DNA of 64,000 nt from G047528285 sp047528285 (GCA_047528285.1 CP180022.1:682001-746000); one strand, 5' to 3'; positions 10,880 through 22,801 are shown, numbered from the stretch's first letter. Numbers and translations are program-made. Notes: a model not told the origin generated them from the sequence alone.

Positions 10880-11940
10880 AAACACGGTTTAAACACAAAT
10901 CTACCTGCACCAAATAAAGATTTTATATGCTACTTTTCCGTATTATAAAAAATATGATTTAACCCTGTTCTTGGAGAAAATAGAATGCTTAAATCGTCCA
11001 AACACCAGATCAAAGGATTCTGTAAATTCCGCGACAACAAAATCATATCTTTAAAATTACAAGAGAAAAATATATTTTAGATCATGTTTTTCTCCGGTTT
11101 TAGTTTGTCTATAAGCTATAGTAAACAGTTTTTCAGTCAGGATGCATAAAATGAAACCATTCCTATTTTTATTTTTATCTCGTAAATTTTTCCATACAAA
11201 CTTTATTGTAAATTAATTACAATTAGTAATAAATACACTCTTGTAATAGTCTCCTTCATCACCACTTTTTCTTGATTTCATAAACCCTATCAAACGTTGA
11301 TGAAGAAAAACAATTGATTTCCAAGAAAATATATAGTTAAATTATTTAATTTTCATAATAAAATTACAAACATGAATTTTACTTTAATTAATGTCTATAG
11401 AGACTATTACTATCAAGTAAACACTTTTTGAATTTCTATCTAGAAAATTACTCTAATATACATACAATGAACTATCCACCACACAATTACCATGGTGTTT
11501 TTTTTCTTTATTTTATTAAACTTCGACTAGAATCTAAACATTAAAGAAACATTAACATAATAAATTATTGTAGAAATGATTTGTTAATTTTAAGTGCAGA
11601 TATTAGAAATAAATATACTTTATTTTATGATTACCATCATCCATCATCATTGGCAGATTTCTATCTGAATAGAAATAAAAAATAGATTTAATTTGATAGA
11701 TTAAATAGTTACAAGAAGATATTTTAAATATCATACCACTAATTTTAGCAGTACCGATGTTATATCTGATTTCATCCAAAAAGAAAATAAGGATTTCTCT
11801 TTATTAACTAAAGATCTATCTATTATTCTACCTAGTTCAAAACAACTACAGAGTAGAAATCTGTTATTAAACATATCCAACTTTTTATTAAAATACAGAA
11901 AATGATGTTTGTCTAAAAAAATTCTAATACACTATAAATC
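10880..11940. other. AT-rich spacer with a possible tiny ORF
   Basis: No conserved gene is seen. A 31-codon frame at 10985-11080 (+) starts with ATG behind GGAG and reads MLKSSKHQIKGFCKFRD and onward. It is basic and ends at TAG. I do not recognise it, and it could be the start of an eroded gene or chance. Confidence 0.4.
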
Positions 11941-11943
11941 CCC

Positions 11944-11968
11944 AAGACTAACCGGCACGATTAGTCCT
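11944..11968 (-). terminator. Hairpin after lpxM, possible terminator
   Basis: On the minus strand AGGACTAA (11961-11968) pairs with TTAGTCTT (11944-11951, one G-U pair) around a 9-base G+C-rich loop, about 25 bases past the lpxM stop. No U-tract follows, so termination is uncertain. Confidence 0.35.
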
Positions 11969-11991
11969 AGCATAACAAAAATAATCTAATA

Positions 11992-12954
11992 TCAACGCGC
12001 CACTCGTTTATACGGATTTGGATCACCTGGCTTACGCGTTTTAAGCAACTTAAGTACCCAAGTGTATTGTTCTAAATTAGGACGTACCAGTGTTTCCACA
12101 ACTTCATTCATACGCAATGCAACAGTAACCTCATCGGCATTTTCTAATTTTTCCATCGGCGGGAGCACATGAATATGCAAAAGACTGAGCCCCCCGTCGT
12201 AGACTGGGAATAAAGGAATCACTGTCGCACGACAAATTTTCATTAAACGCCCAATAGCCGGTAGTGTTGCTTTGTAGGTCGCAAAGAAATCAACAAATTT
12301 ACTTTGTTGTACACCATGATCCTGATCCGGTAAATAATATCCCCAATATCCCTGACGCACTGAGATAATAAATGGTTTAATACCATCATTTCTGGCATGC
12401 ATGCGTCCACCGAAACGCCGACGTACACGGTTCCACATATAATCTAACAATTCATTGCGCTGATTATGAAACATAGCTGCCATTTTTTGACCTCGCGCTG
12501 CCATTAGCATCGCCGGCACATCGACTGACCATCCGTGTGGAACTAGAAAAATAACATTGCGCTCTTCTTCCTGTAGCCGCTTGAGCAACGCATCACCATG
12601 CCAGCGCACACACGACAGAACCCTCTGTGGATTACGGCAGGCCAACTCAGCTATTAGAATAGTAGACTGCAATACACAAGCAAACATCTCGTCAATAATG
12701 CTTTCTCGCTTCTGCGAATTAATTTCTGGTAGGCAATAGGCTAGATTAACCTGAGCGCGAAAACGCGCCTTGTATGCAATGCGACCAATCACCCGTCCCA
12801 GCGCGCCTAATACGGGATTACGTAGCCGCGGTGGGATCCAGGCAGCAATAGCAATTGTGCCTATTCCAATCCAGATGCCCCAATAACGTGGCGCATAAAA
12901 TTTGCTTTTAAAAATAGGAATAAATTCTTTTTGTCTATTCTGCTTATTTCCCAT
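11992..12954 (-). CDS. lpxM: Lipid A biosynthesis myristoyltransferase LpxM (MsbB)
   Basis: LpxM adds the last secondary acyl chain to Kdo2-lipid A at the inner membrane, giving hexa-acylated lipid A. The 320-residue product matches E. coli LpxM (323) along its length. An N-terminal membrane anchor covers roughly residues 23-42. The HX4D acyltransferase motif is intact (VPHGWSVDVPAM, His near 139), followed by the conserved RRRFGGRMHARNDGIKPFI and YWGYYLPDQDHG blocks. I choose ATG 12954 (MGNKQNRQKEFIP) because it aligns with the E. coli start; a TTG at 12954+15 also lies in frame. It lies downstream of mepM on the same strand, as in E. coli, separated by a terminator-like hairpin. Keeping the final lipid A acylation step suggests full-length lipid A is still made. 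Confidence 0.96.
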   Translation of the reverse strand: MGNKQNRQKEFIPIFKSKFYAPRYWGIWIGIGTIAIAAWIPPRLRNPVLGALGRVIGRIAYKARFRAQVNLAYCLPEINSQKRESIIDEMFACVLQSTILIAELACRNPQRVLSCVRWHGDALLKRLQEEERNVIFLVPHGWSVDVPAMLMAARGQKMAAMFHNQRNELLDYMWNRVRRRFGGRMHARNDGIKPFIISVRQGYWGYYLPDQDHGVQQSKFVDFFATYKATLPAIGRLMKICRATVIPLFPVYDGGLSLLHIHVLPPMEKLENADEVTVALRMNEVVETLVRPNLEQYTWVLKLLKTRKPGDPNPYKRVAR

Positions 12955-13008
12955 GCATGCTTTTCTCAATACTTGTTATCCGAATAAACGGCAACTGATC
13001 ATTTTATA

Positions 13009-13064
13009 AAAAAAAGAAAAAAAGGCAGACGATAGAGAGCTCGGATAGTTAGAATCTCTCTGTC
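13009..13064 (-). terminator. Terminator between mepM and lpxM
   Basis: On the minus strand, just after the mepM stop, GAC-A-GAGAG pairs with CTCTC-(TATC)-GTC and is followed by a long T-run interrupted once (TTTTTTTC then T-rich). This suggests mepM and lpxM are at least partly separate units. Confidence 0.5.
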
Positions 13065-13067
13065 ATA

Positions 13068-14420
13068 TCAGTTTAACTTCAACTGGGGGAGAATCTGTTC
13101 AACTTGAGCAAGATATTCTGCACGTTCGCGACCAATTAGCCCATCAAAATACGGAAGTTTTGCAGTCAAAGGATTGGCCGCCTGCTGATTAATCCATACT
13201 TCATAATGCAGATGAGGACCTGTAGATCTACCAGTATTACCGGATAAAGCAATACAATCACCGCGATTTACTTTTTGTCCCTGCTTTACTAGTAATTTTT
13301 TTAGATGCATATAACGAGTCATGTACTGTCGCCCGTGACGAATGGCTATATAATTACCAGCGATATTATCCATTTTGCTTATAATAACCTCGCCAGCGCT
13401 TACCGCCAACACTGGCGTACCAACAGGTACGGCGAAATCGACTCCAAGATGTGGAGCTTTACGCCCGGTAACGGGGTTAAGCCGAGATGGGTTAAAATTT
13501 GAGGAAACACGAAATTTTTTTATGGTGGGAAAATGCATAAACCCGCCGACTAACCCATTGGCATCTTGATTATAAAATTTTCCATCATTCGCACGAAAAG
13601 CATAATAATTTTTATTCCCTGTACGTAACCGTATCCCAATCAATTGGCTTTGGGCGCTCTTTCCGTCCAAGATTTCCCTTGAAGCTAGAACAGAGAATTG
13701 ATCTCCTTTACGAAGTTTGCAAAAATCCAACTGCCACTGTAGTGCTTTTATCACGGTGTTTATATCACTGCTAGTTAATCCCGCCACACGAGCACTGCTG
13801 ACAAAAACACCGTCGAGCTGACCAGTTAATATAGTATTTCGCCACTCACCAGTTATATTAGCTATACTTTCCTTAAACCCACCATCGACGCGGCTATAAG
13901 TACGAATCTCGCGACTGGAAACATTCCAAATTAGGCGTTGTAAATCGCCTTCAGCGCTCAAAATCCAGGATAGTGATTGGCCTATTTTTAAGTTTCGTAG
14001 TACTGGATTTTGCTTAGTTAACATAGTCAGATCAGCAAAATTGATGCCGTACTGAGTAAGAAAACTACTCAACGTATCGCCGGCAGCGATAACAACATAT
14101 TCATGCATCCCGCGACTATCATCTTCAACATGCTCATCCAGTTCATCTTTTGGAATATCTTCATTGCTGTCAATCGAAGAGGTGGTAGTAGAGTGGTTAA
14201 GAGGTTCGCCGGTCTCCGACGTAAGCTCCTGCAATAACTGTTCTTCCAAGAAAGATGTATGATTAACGGGAGATTTTTCCACAACACGGGAATAAATTGA
14301 AAGATAAGGATGCCAAACGGCAACAACTACAGTGATAAGAATTAACGCCACCAAAATACCATAATGGAAGCGTGGCAGATGATGAAACGCAATGACAAAA
14401 GACCGGGATATCTGCTGCAC
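13068..14420 (-). CDS. mepM: Murein DD-endopeptidase MepM
   Basis: MepM cleaves D-Ala-mDAP crosslinks in peptidoglycan, opening space for insertion of new strands. It is membrane-anchored with its catalytic domain in the periplasm. The 450-residue product (E. coli 440) has a transmembrane anchor at about residues 18-37, an acidic linker, a LysM domain (YVVIAAGDTLSSFLTQYGIN, about 107-152) and a C-terminal M23 peptidase domain (about 320-420). Zinc-site motifs are intact: HLGVDF, and GPHLHYEVW with the HxH pair. The start is GTG 14420, aligned with MQQI in E. coli and preceded by GAGGA. The znu zinc-uptake genes that normally flank it are not recognisable. lpxM follows on the same strand. Confidence 0.95.
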   Translation of the reverse strand: MQQISRSFVIAFHHLPRFHYGILVALILITVVVAVWHPYLSIYSRVVEKSPVNHTSFLEEQLLQELTSETGEPLNHSTTTSSIDSNEDIPKDELDEHVEDDSRGMHEYVVIAAGDTLSSFLTQYGINFADLTMLTKQNPVLRNLKIGQSLSWILSAEGDLQRLIWNVSSREIRTYSRVDGGFKESIANITGEWRNTILTGQLDGVFVSSARVAGLTSSDINTVIKALQWQLDFCKLRKGDQFSVLASREILDGKSAQSQLIGIRLRTGNKNYYAFRANDGKFYNQDANGLVGGFMHFPTIKKFRVSSNFNPSRLNPVTGRKAPHLGVDFAVPVGTPVLAVSAGEVIISKMDNIAGNYIAIRHGRQYMTRYMHLKKLLVKQGQKVNRGDCIALSGNTGRSTGPHLHYEVWINQQAANPLTAKLPYFDGLIGRERAEYLAQVEQILPQLKLN

Positions 14421-16568
14421 TAATGATGATCCTCAAGTGATCTTCTCCGCGCAGATCACGTACTTGTTCAAAAGTTGCAATTAAAAATTATAATTTAAAT
14501 GCACATAGCTTTTCTTGTCAAAGACGATACACAGACCCGACTGCTATAGGTCTAAATTACTAATATACGCATGTAAGTATCTCAACTCTCGCGCAAGCAT
14601 CTCGTTGAGAATAACTAGTTTTAGTTATGGATCAAAAAATACAGAACATATTATGTTCAAGCAAGTAATTTTTTTATATTAGTCTAAACGCTGCACTATA
14701 TTTTGAAGTTGTCGGTGAAACTGCCTGATCGGTAGGCAAACTACATCTTATTTAAAAATAGCCATACGCATCGTGAAATACGTAATGCTCTTTAGCGAAA
14801 ATCAGTACAAGTATTATGTATGATATTTTATTATTTTTGTCAAAATATCATTAATCTTTACAAGATTAATTTAATCTGTTTCATAATAACTGCGCATGAA
14901 AGTTGTAAATAGCCTATCGCAATATTCAGATAAAATAAAAAACCCATATAATATGTTAAAATACAATATTTATATTGTAGAAAAATTAGCAACTTCATTA
15001 TATTTATGATTTTTACGTTATTCATGATTTACTTTTTTGCGACGCGCAACAAAAGGTTAACTAAGCAAGAAATCTATTCTTCTATAAATAACTATAAATA
15101 GATGGATCGACCAAATAAAAACCATTTCCAACTTCTAGAGTCGGTATACCAGCTATCTGATTATTTAATCATAGTAACTTCATCAGCCATAAAATATTAT
15201 CATGAAACAAAAACTCTCATCAAGCACTAACATCTATACTAATATAGTAGTATCAACAACGGCAGCGTCAATACACCTACCATCAGTGAAATAATTATAG
15301 ATAGCTCTACACATAAAAAATCAGATAACTTAACGCTAAATATAATCTACATTTTTATTATTATAAAATTAACACATAATCAAATAAATTTAATTAATAA
15401 CCACAACAAACTATACTCGAAGTAACAGATTACTTACATCTTAATAATCTAGTTTCTGACAGATTTCATGTATCTACTTTCTTTTCGGAGCTATTCAAGA
15501 GCAGAGATTTTTCAATCCAAGTTACTTCATAAAAGTCATTATGATAAATATCTTCTTATCGCTACTAAGATTTCTTTATGTAAGTAGACTCTTAAATTTT
15601 TATACATTATCATAAATAATGATGTTTTTTCCCACGTTGCAATGCATTCGATAAAGTTAAATGTAATAGAGATTGGAATTAGTTACTCAGCTGTACATCT
15701 GTAGCCGTGTTTAAAACCGTTTCAGCTTCATTTTTGCTATAGAAGAAAACTTTAAGCGAAATACATACTCAACTATCGTCGATATGGAAATAAATGAATC
15801 CATGTTAAGCATAGGGATTACTCAAATGATATTGAAATTAGCCTAAATGCTGTTTTTATACAAAAATCGTATTAAAACATACTATCGATAGCACATAATA
15901 ATTATTTATGTGTACCTAACAATAACCACCACACCATTTTATTACTTATGATTTTTTAAAAAACACTTTTTATTTCAAGTTTTTAGAGGAAAATTCAAAA
16001 ATTACATACAACGTCAATTTTCATTGTTAAATAAATTTAGCAGGATCATCTACGTGAGTAGATTATAGCTTTGTGATGTTTTTTAAAACAAGAAGTTATT
16101 GATTAAAAAATACACTAAGAAAATATAGCTGAATGATTTAATTTTTTTACCAAACACATAATTTAGTATAAGTTAAAATCATTCAAAAAAATTAAAATAA
16201 AGGCATAAATATTTTATGGTTACCGGTTTTTAAAAAAAAATAAAAACAACAATAATAATATCGATTTTATTAAATTAACGATTTAATATTTGAATAATTT
16301 TGAAACACATAGATATATTTTTGATCAATAAAACAATCTTTTAGAATGCAAATTCTAAATAAGTTAGCAGTGACACTATCACTAAATAAAAAATATATAC
16401 GATATAGAAAAGAATCAATAGATATTTAATTAGACATATAAATAATAATATATTTTAAATAAGTTTAATACGTGAAAATAATTATTGTTTATAACAACAA
16501 AGTTAATATCGTGTGCAACAAATAAATTTTATAGGTTTATCTTGAAATTCACTTAGCTTATCTAAAAT

Positions 16569-16622
16569 AAATGGTAAAATAAATTAAAAATAATTAATTA
16601 TTTTTAATTTATTTTACCATTT
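16569..16622. repeat. Perfect 54-bp palindrome
   Basis: Positions 16569-16595 are the exact reverse complement of 16596-16622, with no mismatch and no loop. Each arm starts with AAATGGTAAAATAAATTAAA. It lies in a gene desert with no gene nearby on either side. Confidence 0.9.
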
Positions 16623-18060
16623 CATATAAATAAAATCTTTATATTAATATATATTAAGTTGACTTTAATTATTTAAAATATAGTTATTATAAGTCATCAA
16701 TTAGATTTATTATAACTCAATCTTATATCTATAATCAATATCCAAATATGTTTAGATTCATTTTCATTTTTATCAAAAACAACAACTATTATATATTAAT
16801 AAGTATGATTGATATAAAATTAATATATTCAAATACATAGGTATTCGTGAACAGTAGATATTATTTTGGGTTCTTAGTGTAATCTTTTGAGAAAATAGAT
16901 GTTTATATAGAATCTAATGAAAGTATCATTCGCTTTCTGATTTTGAAATAAAAACATTAATATAAAAATATTTATAATAAATTTGATATTTATAAAATAA
17001 TCAAAAATCAGATACTTTTTACTACAAATAAATTTTTTCTATATAACTATATAGAACAGTATTTTAAAATTCATAATTAACATAACATATATTTACCATA
17101 TTATAGATTATTATTATAACATTATTAAAAATAATCCCTTTAGTGTTACTGAATATAATTTTATCAACAAAATTTTATATATTTTTAATACATGTCAGAA
17201 CGATATAAAAGTATCATAAAATATATCTATAATAACTAAAAACAAGAGATATTTATTGCTATATTGACAATATAGTTATTATGTGCGACTAGATCGACTT
17301 ACTTCATAAAATTGAAAATGGATCCTATTTTAAATACGGATGACAATTGTTGTATTACGCTTATTATATTTAAATCTGTAGGAGTTGCCATAACAATGGC
17401 AGACAATATCAATATTTTAAAATATGTTGTTTTTAAAACATTTAAATATATTTAATTAATAATTTTAGATTTTTATATGATTCCAAATCAAATTTCTTAA
17501 CACAAAAAACGACAAAAACAGATTATCAATAGTATATAAGATTACTTCTAACTTTTTATTTACTCTAATAAAAAAAACACCACAACCCCTATAATATATA
17601 CAAGCAAATTTATAATAAGTGACATACATAGATTTTTATGATATTTACTTAAATTTAAAAAGTAATTTAGTGAAAAATCTATTAACGATAGTAGTGCATA
17701 AAATTAAATTTAGCCTCTCATATCTGTCTTTTAACATACGTGCAATTCATAGAAAATAAAAAGTTTAAATCATCCCATTGTAGACTCCCCCAATTACAAT
17801 AAAATCCTTATAATGAGCAAATTTTTTGATAATATAATTTGATAAGTCGGGGGCATACCTACATAAAAAAACCTCTTATGATGACGCTAGGGCAAAGATT
17901 TTACTGTACAGATATGAACATTGACGACACAAGTTCTAATGATAAAAGGGATATTTTATCTTTTTCTTTCAGACCCTGATAAGAGCTGATATGATTAGTA
18001 TTCCACTATAAAGATTATTAAATGTATCAAAAGAAAAACAAAAAAGAGTTAATATCAACA

Positions 18061-18094
18061 TAATTTTACCTACACACGGTAAAATTAGTTTTTT
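18061..18094 (+). terminator. Orphan terminator-like hairpin
   Basis: TAATTTTACC (18061-18070) pairs perfectly with GGTAAAATTA (18078-18087) around TACACAC, and GTTTTTT follows. This is a textbook plus-strand intrinsic terminator, but no gene precedes it. It is either a relic of a lost gene or the end of an unrecognised RNA. Confidence 0.65.
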
Positions 18095-18842
18095 AGATCA
18101 TGGAAAGTTTAGCTGATAAATATTTTATAAATAGAAATAAAAATCTGTCAGACAGAAAATATTTTTACTAAGAAAAAGTCTTAATAAATTTTAGCGAGCA
18201 TCAAACAACGCAACGCATGAAAACATTTTTTGCCCATTACCACTCAGTAATACCATTGAGGTACAAGCTTCGCCAAATTTAAGAAAGTAAGATAACCAAA
18301 AATCAGCAACACTTCGGCTCATGATAGTCGAAGATAAAACATCGGATTACAGTGCTATGCTAAAAAAGAAAATAAAGCTACTTATTCTCTAACAAGAAAC
18401 AGTAAAAAATATTTTACGGACAGATAAATCTTTTGCAATCAACGCTTAAATAGCAAAAAACATAACATAAATAAGTTATCTCATTAGCATAATTAGTGAC
18501 TAACGTTGCCTATATTTTATATCACAACAATTTTTTGGAAACGATAATGCATTATCGTGACTATACTTCCGTAGTGAGTTATCGTCAATAACGATGCTCA
18601 AATCACTTAACTGTATTCTTTTCTTAAAAATCACTTCGTTGGCGAAGGTGACATTCACGCGCTGAATTTGATATATCAAAAAATCTTAATGAATTTAATC
18701 CAATAAAACAAAAAAAAATTAAATTAACATGAAACTATATGCAATGTTATGAACACTTAATTCTTCCTATCTATGATAAACAATATCAGGAAGAAAAAGT
18801 ATCAAGCAATACTTATTGATGTTTTATTATAATTAAATATAT

Positions 18843-20270
18843 TTAACTATATAACATCTGTGAATACTCAAGCAGAGCATGCAACAACTGTAGTTTCTTC
18901 CCATCACCTGCATAAGATAGACAAAGCGTTTCTAAACACTGCATGTAACTTTCCATCCGAGACTGAGTAAAGCGGCTCTTCCGATGCTCCAACCAGCGAG
19001 ACTTCTCATCATAATCTAATGTATTTGGGAAATTACGTGCACGATAGCGAAAAAGTAACGGTTTTAAACGTGGATCGACAAAACTGATATCTAGCGCCGA
19101 TAAATTTTCTGGTGCAGTTGCAAGAACGATATTCATCGCAATACGATCCGTATCACTGAAAAAATTTTCATACAACTGTGCATCTAGATCATTTGAGTAT
19201 GTAAATAGCGTGTTTCTAGAAAAAATCGCAACCACTTTATTCTTAATTTTCGGTCGGTTACGAAGCCAGATTAAATTATCCTGACAACGTTGAGGATAGA
19301 TTCCAAATCGCTCAGCATCCATCGATCGCAGCGTATTAGCGGGCACTAGCACCGGACATTTATTAAAATGCACCAATTGCAGAGGTACCGCAGCATTAAC
19401 ACTCAACTTATCGCGCTGTGTATATAGCCGCGTACGCAGCTCGTCACTATCCATATCCTCAAGAAGACTCATATCACCGCTTAGATCACAAGCAATAAGA
19501 ATATTAGCATTAATAGGATGCCAAGCTATAGGAGCAATTAAAGCGATATTTCCACGAACGGAACCAAACATACCTGAGACATGAACCAGCGGTTTCATTG
19601 TTTCAATATCGACTAACATCTTTAACTTGTGCTTATCGCGATGACGACAGAGATAATCAAACAGCTTTGGTTGCGCATGAAACATCAGTTTAGCCATAGC
19701 TAGGGTAGCGTATACATCGCCCATCGCATCATGGGCATTAGCATGTTCAATACCGTTAGCACACGTTAAATGCTCCAGTCGAAAGCTAGGTAGACCATGC
19801 TTATTTAGGGGCCATTCGATACCCTCAGGACGCAGTGCATAGCAAGCACGTACGACATCCAGCAAGTCCCATCTGGAATTACCTTGCTGCCAACTCCAGC
19901 TGTAAGGATCGTAAAAATTACGATAAAACAGGTGTCGAGTGAATTCGTCATCAAAGCGAATATTATTATAGCCAAGTATGCAAGTCTTTGGTATTTTGAA
20001 AATCTCATGAATTCGGCGAGCAAATTTTGCTTCAATGACACCATCACGTAACATCTTTTGAGGGCTAATACCAGTAATTAGCACAGCCTCCGGTTCTGGC
20101 AAATAATCGTCGGCAGGGCAGCAAAAGAAAACAACAGGGTCGCCTAACGTCTTAAACCGGCTATCAGTGCGAATACTCGCAAATTGCACAGGTCGGTCAA
20201 AAGCAGGATGTGAACCAAATGTTTCATAATCGTAGAAAAGAAAGGTAGGCTGCGTTAGCCGGTTCTCCAT
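18843..20270 (-). CDS. sbcB: Exodeoxyribonuclease I
   Basis: ExoI degrades single-stranded DNA 3' to 5' and works in recombination and mismatch repair, interacting with SSB. The 475-residue product has the same length as E. coli ExoI. The DEDD exonuclease domain opens with FLFYDYETFG (Asp14, Glu16) and continues through GYNNIRFDDEFTRHLFYRNF and NAHDAMGDVYATLAMAKL with the later catalytic His and Asp. The SH3-like and C-terminal helical domains follow without interruption. The start ATG is preceded by a strong AAGGAGG about 11 bases upstream. Neighbouring dacD/sbmC or his genes of E. coli are not visible. It is a solitary intact DNA-repair gene between deserts. Confidence 0.96.
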   Translation of the reverse strand: MENRLTQPTFLFYDYETFGSHPAFDRPVQFASIRTDSRFKTLGDPVVFFCCPADDYLPEPEAVLITGISPQKMLRDGVIEAKFARRIHEIFKIPKTCILGYNNIRFDDEFTRHLFYRNFYDPYSWSWQQGNSRWDLLDVVRACYALRPEGIEWPLNKHGLPSFRLEHLTCANGIEHANAHDAMGDVYATLAMAKLMFHAQPKLFDYLCRHRDKHKLKMLVDIETMKPLVHVSGMFGSVRGNIALIAPIAWHPINANILIACDLSGDMSLLEDMDSDELRTRLYTQRDKLSVNAAVPLQLVHFNKCPVLVPANTLRSMDAERFGIYPQRCQDNLIWLRNRPKIKNKVVAIFSRNTLFTYSNDLDAQLYENFFSDTDRIAMNIVLATAPENLSALDISFVDPRLKPLLFRYRARNFPNTLDYDEKSRWLEHRKSRFTQSRMESYMQCLETLCLSYAGDGKKLQLLHALLEYSQMLYS

Positions 20271-22759
20271 GATGATGGTTTCCTCCTTTTAAGAGATTAT
20301 TTTAAAACATTTATTATGTTGACAGTATTGCTTGTAGCATGATCTAACTTTTTAAAAAAATCGCTATACTTGTAGGAACAAGAACCCGATAGAGAAAAAT
20401 GAGTCTTACTTAAATTTTTCTTTATGCTCTCTCTACATTTTTTGTGCGACTGAAAATTGATGAATTTCACAACTATAAATCTATTATTATAGCATTACTT
20501 TTTATAGATATTATCTAAAGCACAAACACCATGTTATGCAATTAAGCAATTAAATATCTCTGATATAACATAAACAACCACCATATCTACTCATTTGATG
20601 CATTACTGACTCAGTCCACTTCATCACCGCTTTGTTGTGAATAAATAAAAACTTTTATTGATTATTAGATAAAAATGATCACTATTATTTAATATATTGT
20701 TTTCGTGGCAATGAAAAGTTTTAAATTACTTACTTGGCACTAATTACAAATTTATCAAGCAGTAAGATTCTCTACAATATATCTAGACAAATATCCATTC
20801 CTCGATAGGCGGGAAAACTCCTTATGAAGAAGAATGCTATCCAACTGTATTTTACTACACAAATATAAGCCTGATGATAACAATAATCATAAAATAAACA
20901 TGCTTGATTTTTCTCAGAACATTATAGAGATTTGTTAATTGCATTTTTAAACTGATGGCAATCCCCTCTCGCTGCGATGTACAGCTTATGCACTACATAG
21001 CTATAGATGCGAAAACAAAATACTTAACATCAAGCATACAAACGTCAACATGCAGAGAAAAGACTTTAAAACATTTATTAAATGTAAATTTAAAATCAAA
21101 ACCGGATGCTACCGAAAAACAGAAACTATAACATAAGATTCATTTAACAGCAGGCGGCATTAGTGCCCTACCTTGCATCAAATCATCTGTGCTTGATGTA
21201 GACATCAGAAATATCATATAATGAATAACCTTTACCAAATTTGATAAAAAAAATAACTGAAATTTATGGCTACAGTAGTTGACATCACTTTAAATAAATA
21301 TTTTCTGTCATAATCTTTTTCTAAGAAAGAAAAAATGATCGAACCATCGTCTCTAAACAAAAGTCACGATATCTCAAAAAAATTTATCCCCGGAAACCAG
21401 CAGCTAGAAAAAATCATTTTACTTCAAGATGCATACCAAGATTATAATTAGTATTAGTAATTAATGTGAATAGATTTGTAAGGAAATATTAAAAACGATT
21501 TAATGGATTACGCTATTGAATACCAACAAATAAAAATCATCAAATACCATACTTGTTTATACTAAGAAGTCTGGAGTTTACACAGAAACTTTCTTCTAAA
21601 TGAATACTAATAGAATTAGTAGCAATATAAATTATTGTTAATACAGATTACTTAAACTTAAATTCTATTAAATAAAATTACCCATGCAAACCAACATTCT
21701 CTATATATAACTTTTCTATGTAATAAAAGCAGAAATGTATCATAAAACTGTTATTTAATAGATCAGATAACAATCGAATAATAATTTGTGCTACTTAAAA
21801 TTGATTAAAAGTAGTACGAAAAAAATTCTTTTTAAACTATGATATAAAAACTTAATCAAAGTTTTTATTTTAGAAAACACTGTTTATTGTTAATCTTAAC
21901 TCTAATACTATGAAGTATGATCTTCATGCTCCTATAAATTAATCAAATTCAACAATAATTTATATAAATGCATCAGATAACTATTTAACACTAAAAATTA
22001 AAAAACCTTATAACTATCATTTTTCCAAAAAACCATTCAATGGTATATCAACGATAATCTTACATCGAAATATTTGATTTTCTCGATAACTAAAATAAAA
22101 ATAAAATATTTTAAAAAAAAGTTTAAAAATATAAGATTTAATATAATGATACCAAATTTTTATTAAATTAAATTCTATTATTCTTGTTGCAAAAAGAAAA
22201 ATAGTATTAATTTTCTATACTACAATTTAAAAATTAAAATATATTAAATCAACAAATCTAATTCACAATCTACGATAAAGGTATCTAATCTCGCAAAAGA
22301 TAAAGATCACACTGTATAAAGAAACGTCACAATATAATATTATTTATAATGTTGCATTTATAATTAATGTATAATAATATTATTTTTATTTATATAAAAT
22401 CATGAATTATAATTAAAACATATACGAAATAGATTAATAAATCTCCTTTTAACAATTGCTATTTTCCTATATTACAAGCCCTAGAACAGCAAAAAATAAT
22501 TTTATAGGAGCATATTTTATACACCTTGAAAAAATTTGATTCGTTGATTAACAATAAAAATTAAAGTCTCAATTTTCCATATTCAGATTAATGGGGTATA
22601 CCTATCTTTATAAAGTTCAGATAAAATTAGTACTATTCAGAATAATTGTTTAGCAATTTTGCCGTTACCTCCTGCATTTTCTTAAAATTAATCCGCTCTA
22701 TACACCTAAATGATTTTTTTGCTTTTTTACTTAAAGTACAATATCTCTTTTTAAGATTT
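20271..22759. other. 2.5-kb AT-rich gene desert
   Basis: No recognisable coding remnant or RNA gene was seen between sbcB and the nrd control region. Stops are frequent in all frames. Confidence 0.6.
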
Positions 22760-22760
22760 A

Positions 22761-22801
22761 CTATATATTGTATTGTTGATTTGATTTATATCTAGATATA
22801 G
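22761..22801 (+). promoter_or_regulatory. Tandem NrdR boxes and promoter upstream of nrdHIEF
   Basis: CTATATATTG (22761-22770) fits the NrdR-box core CwATATATwG at every position; CTAGATATAG (22792-22801) fits at 9 of 10. Their centres are 31 bp apart, about three helical turns, the spacing typical for NrdR. A candidate promoter, TTGTTG (22773-22778) and TATAGT (22797-22802), overlaps the second box, as expected for repression by NrdR when dATP is high. The sites are seen directly; NrdR control is inferred. Confidence 0.6.

Larger units (their letters stand above)
14421..18842. other. 4.4-kb AT-rich gene desert
   Basis: No intact gene or nameable pseudogene is visible; znuACB would be expected beside mepM in E. 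coli-type order but cannot be traced. The region contains a hairpin with 9-bp arms at 14850-14870, the 54-bp palindrome at 16569-16622 and a terminator-like structure at 18061-18094. A 29-codon minus-strand frame at 18191-18280 has protein-like composition but no recognised relative. Confidence 0.6.
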
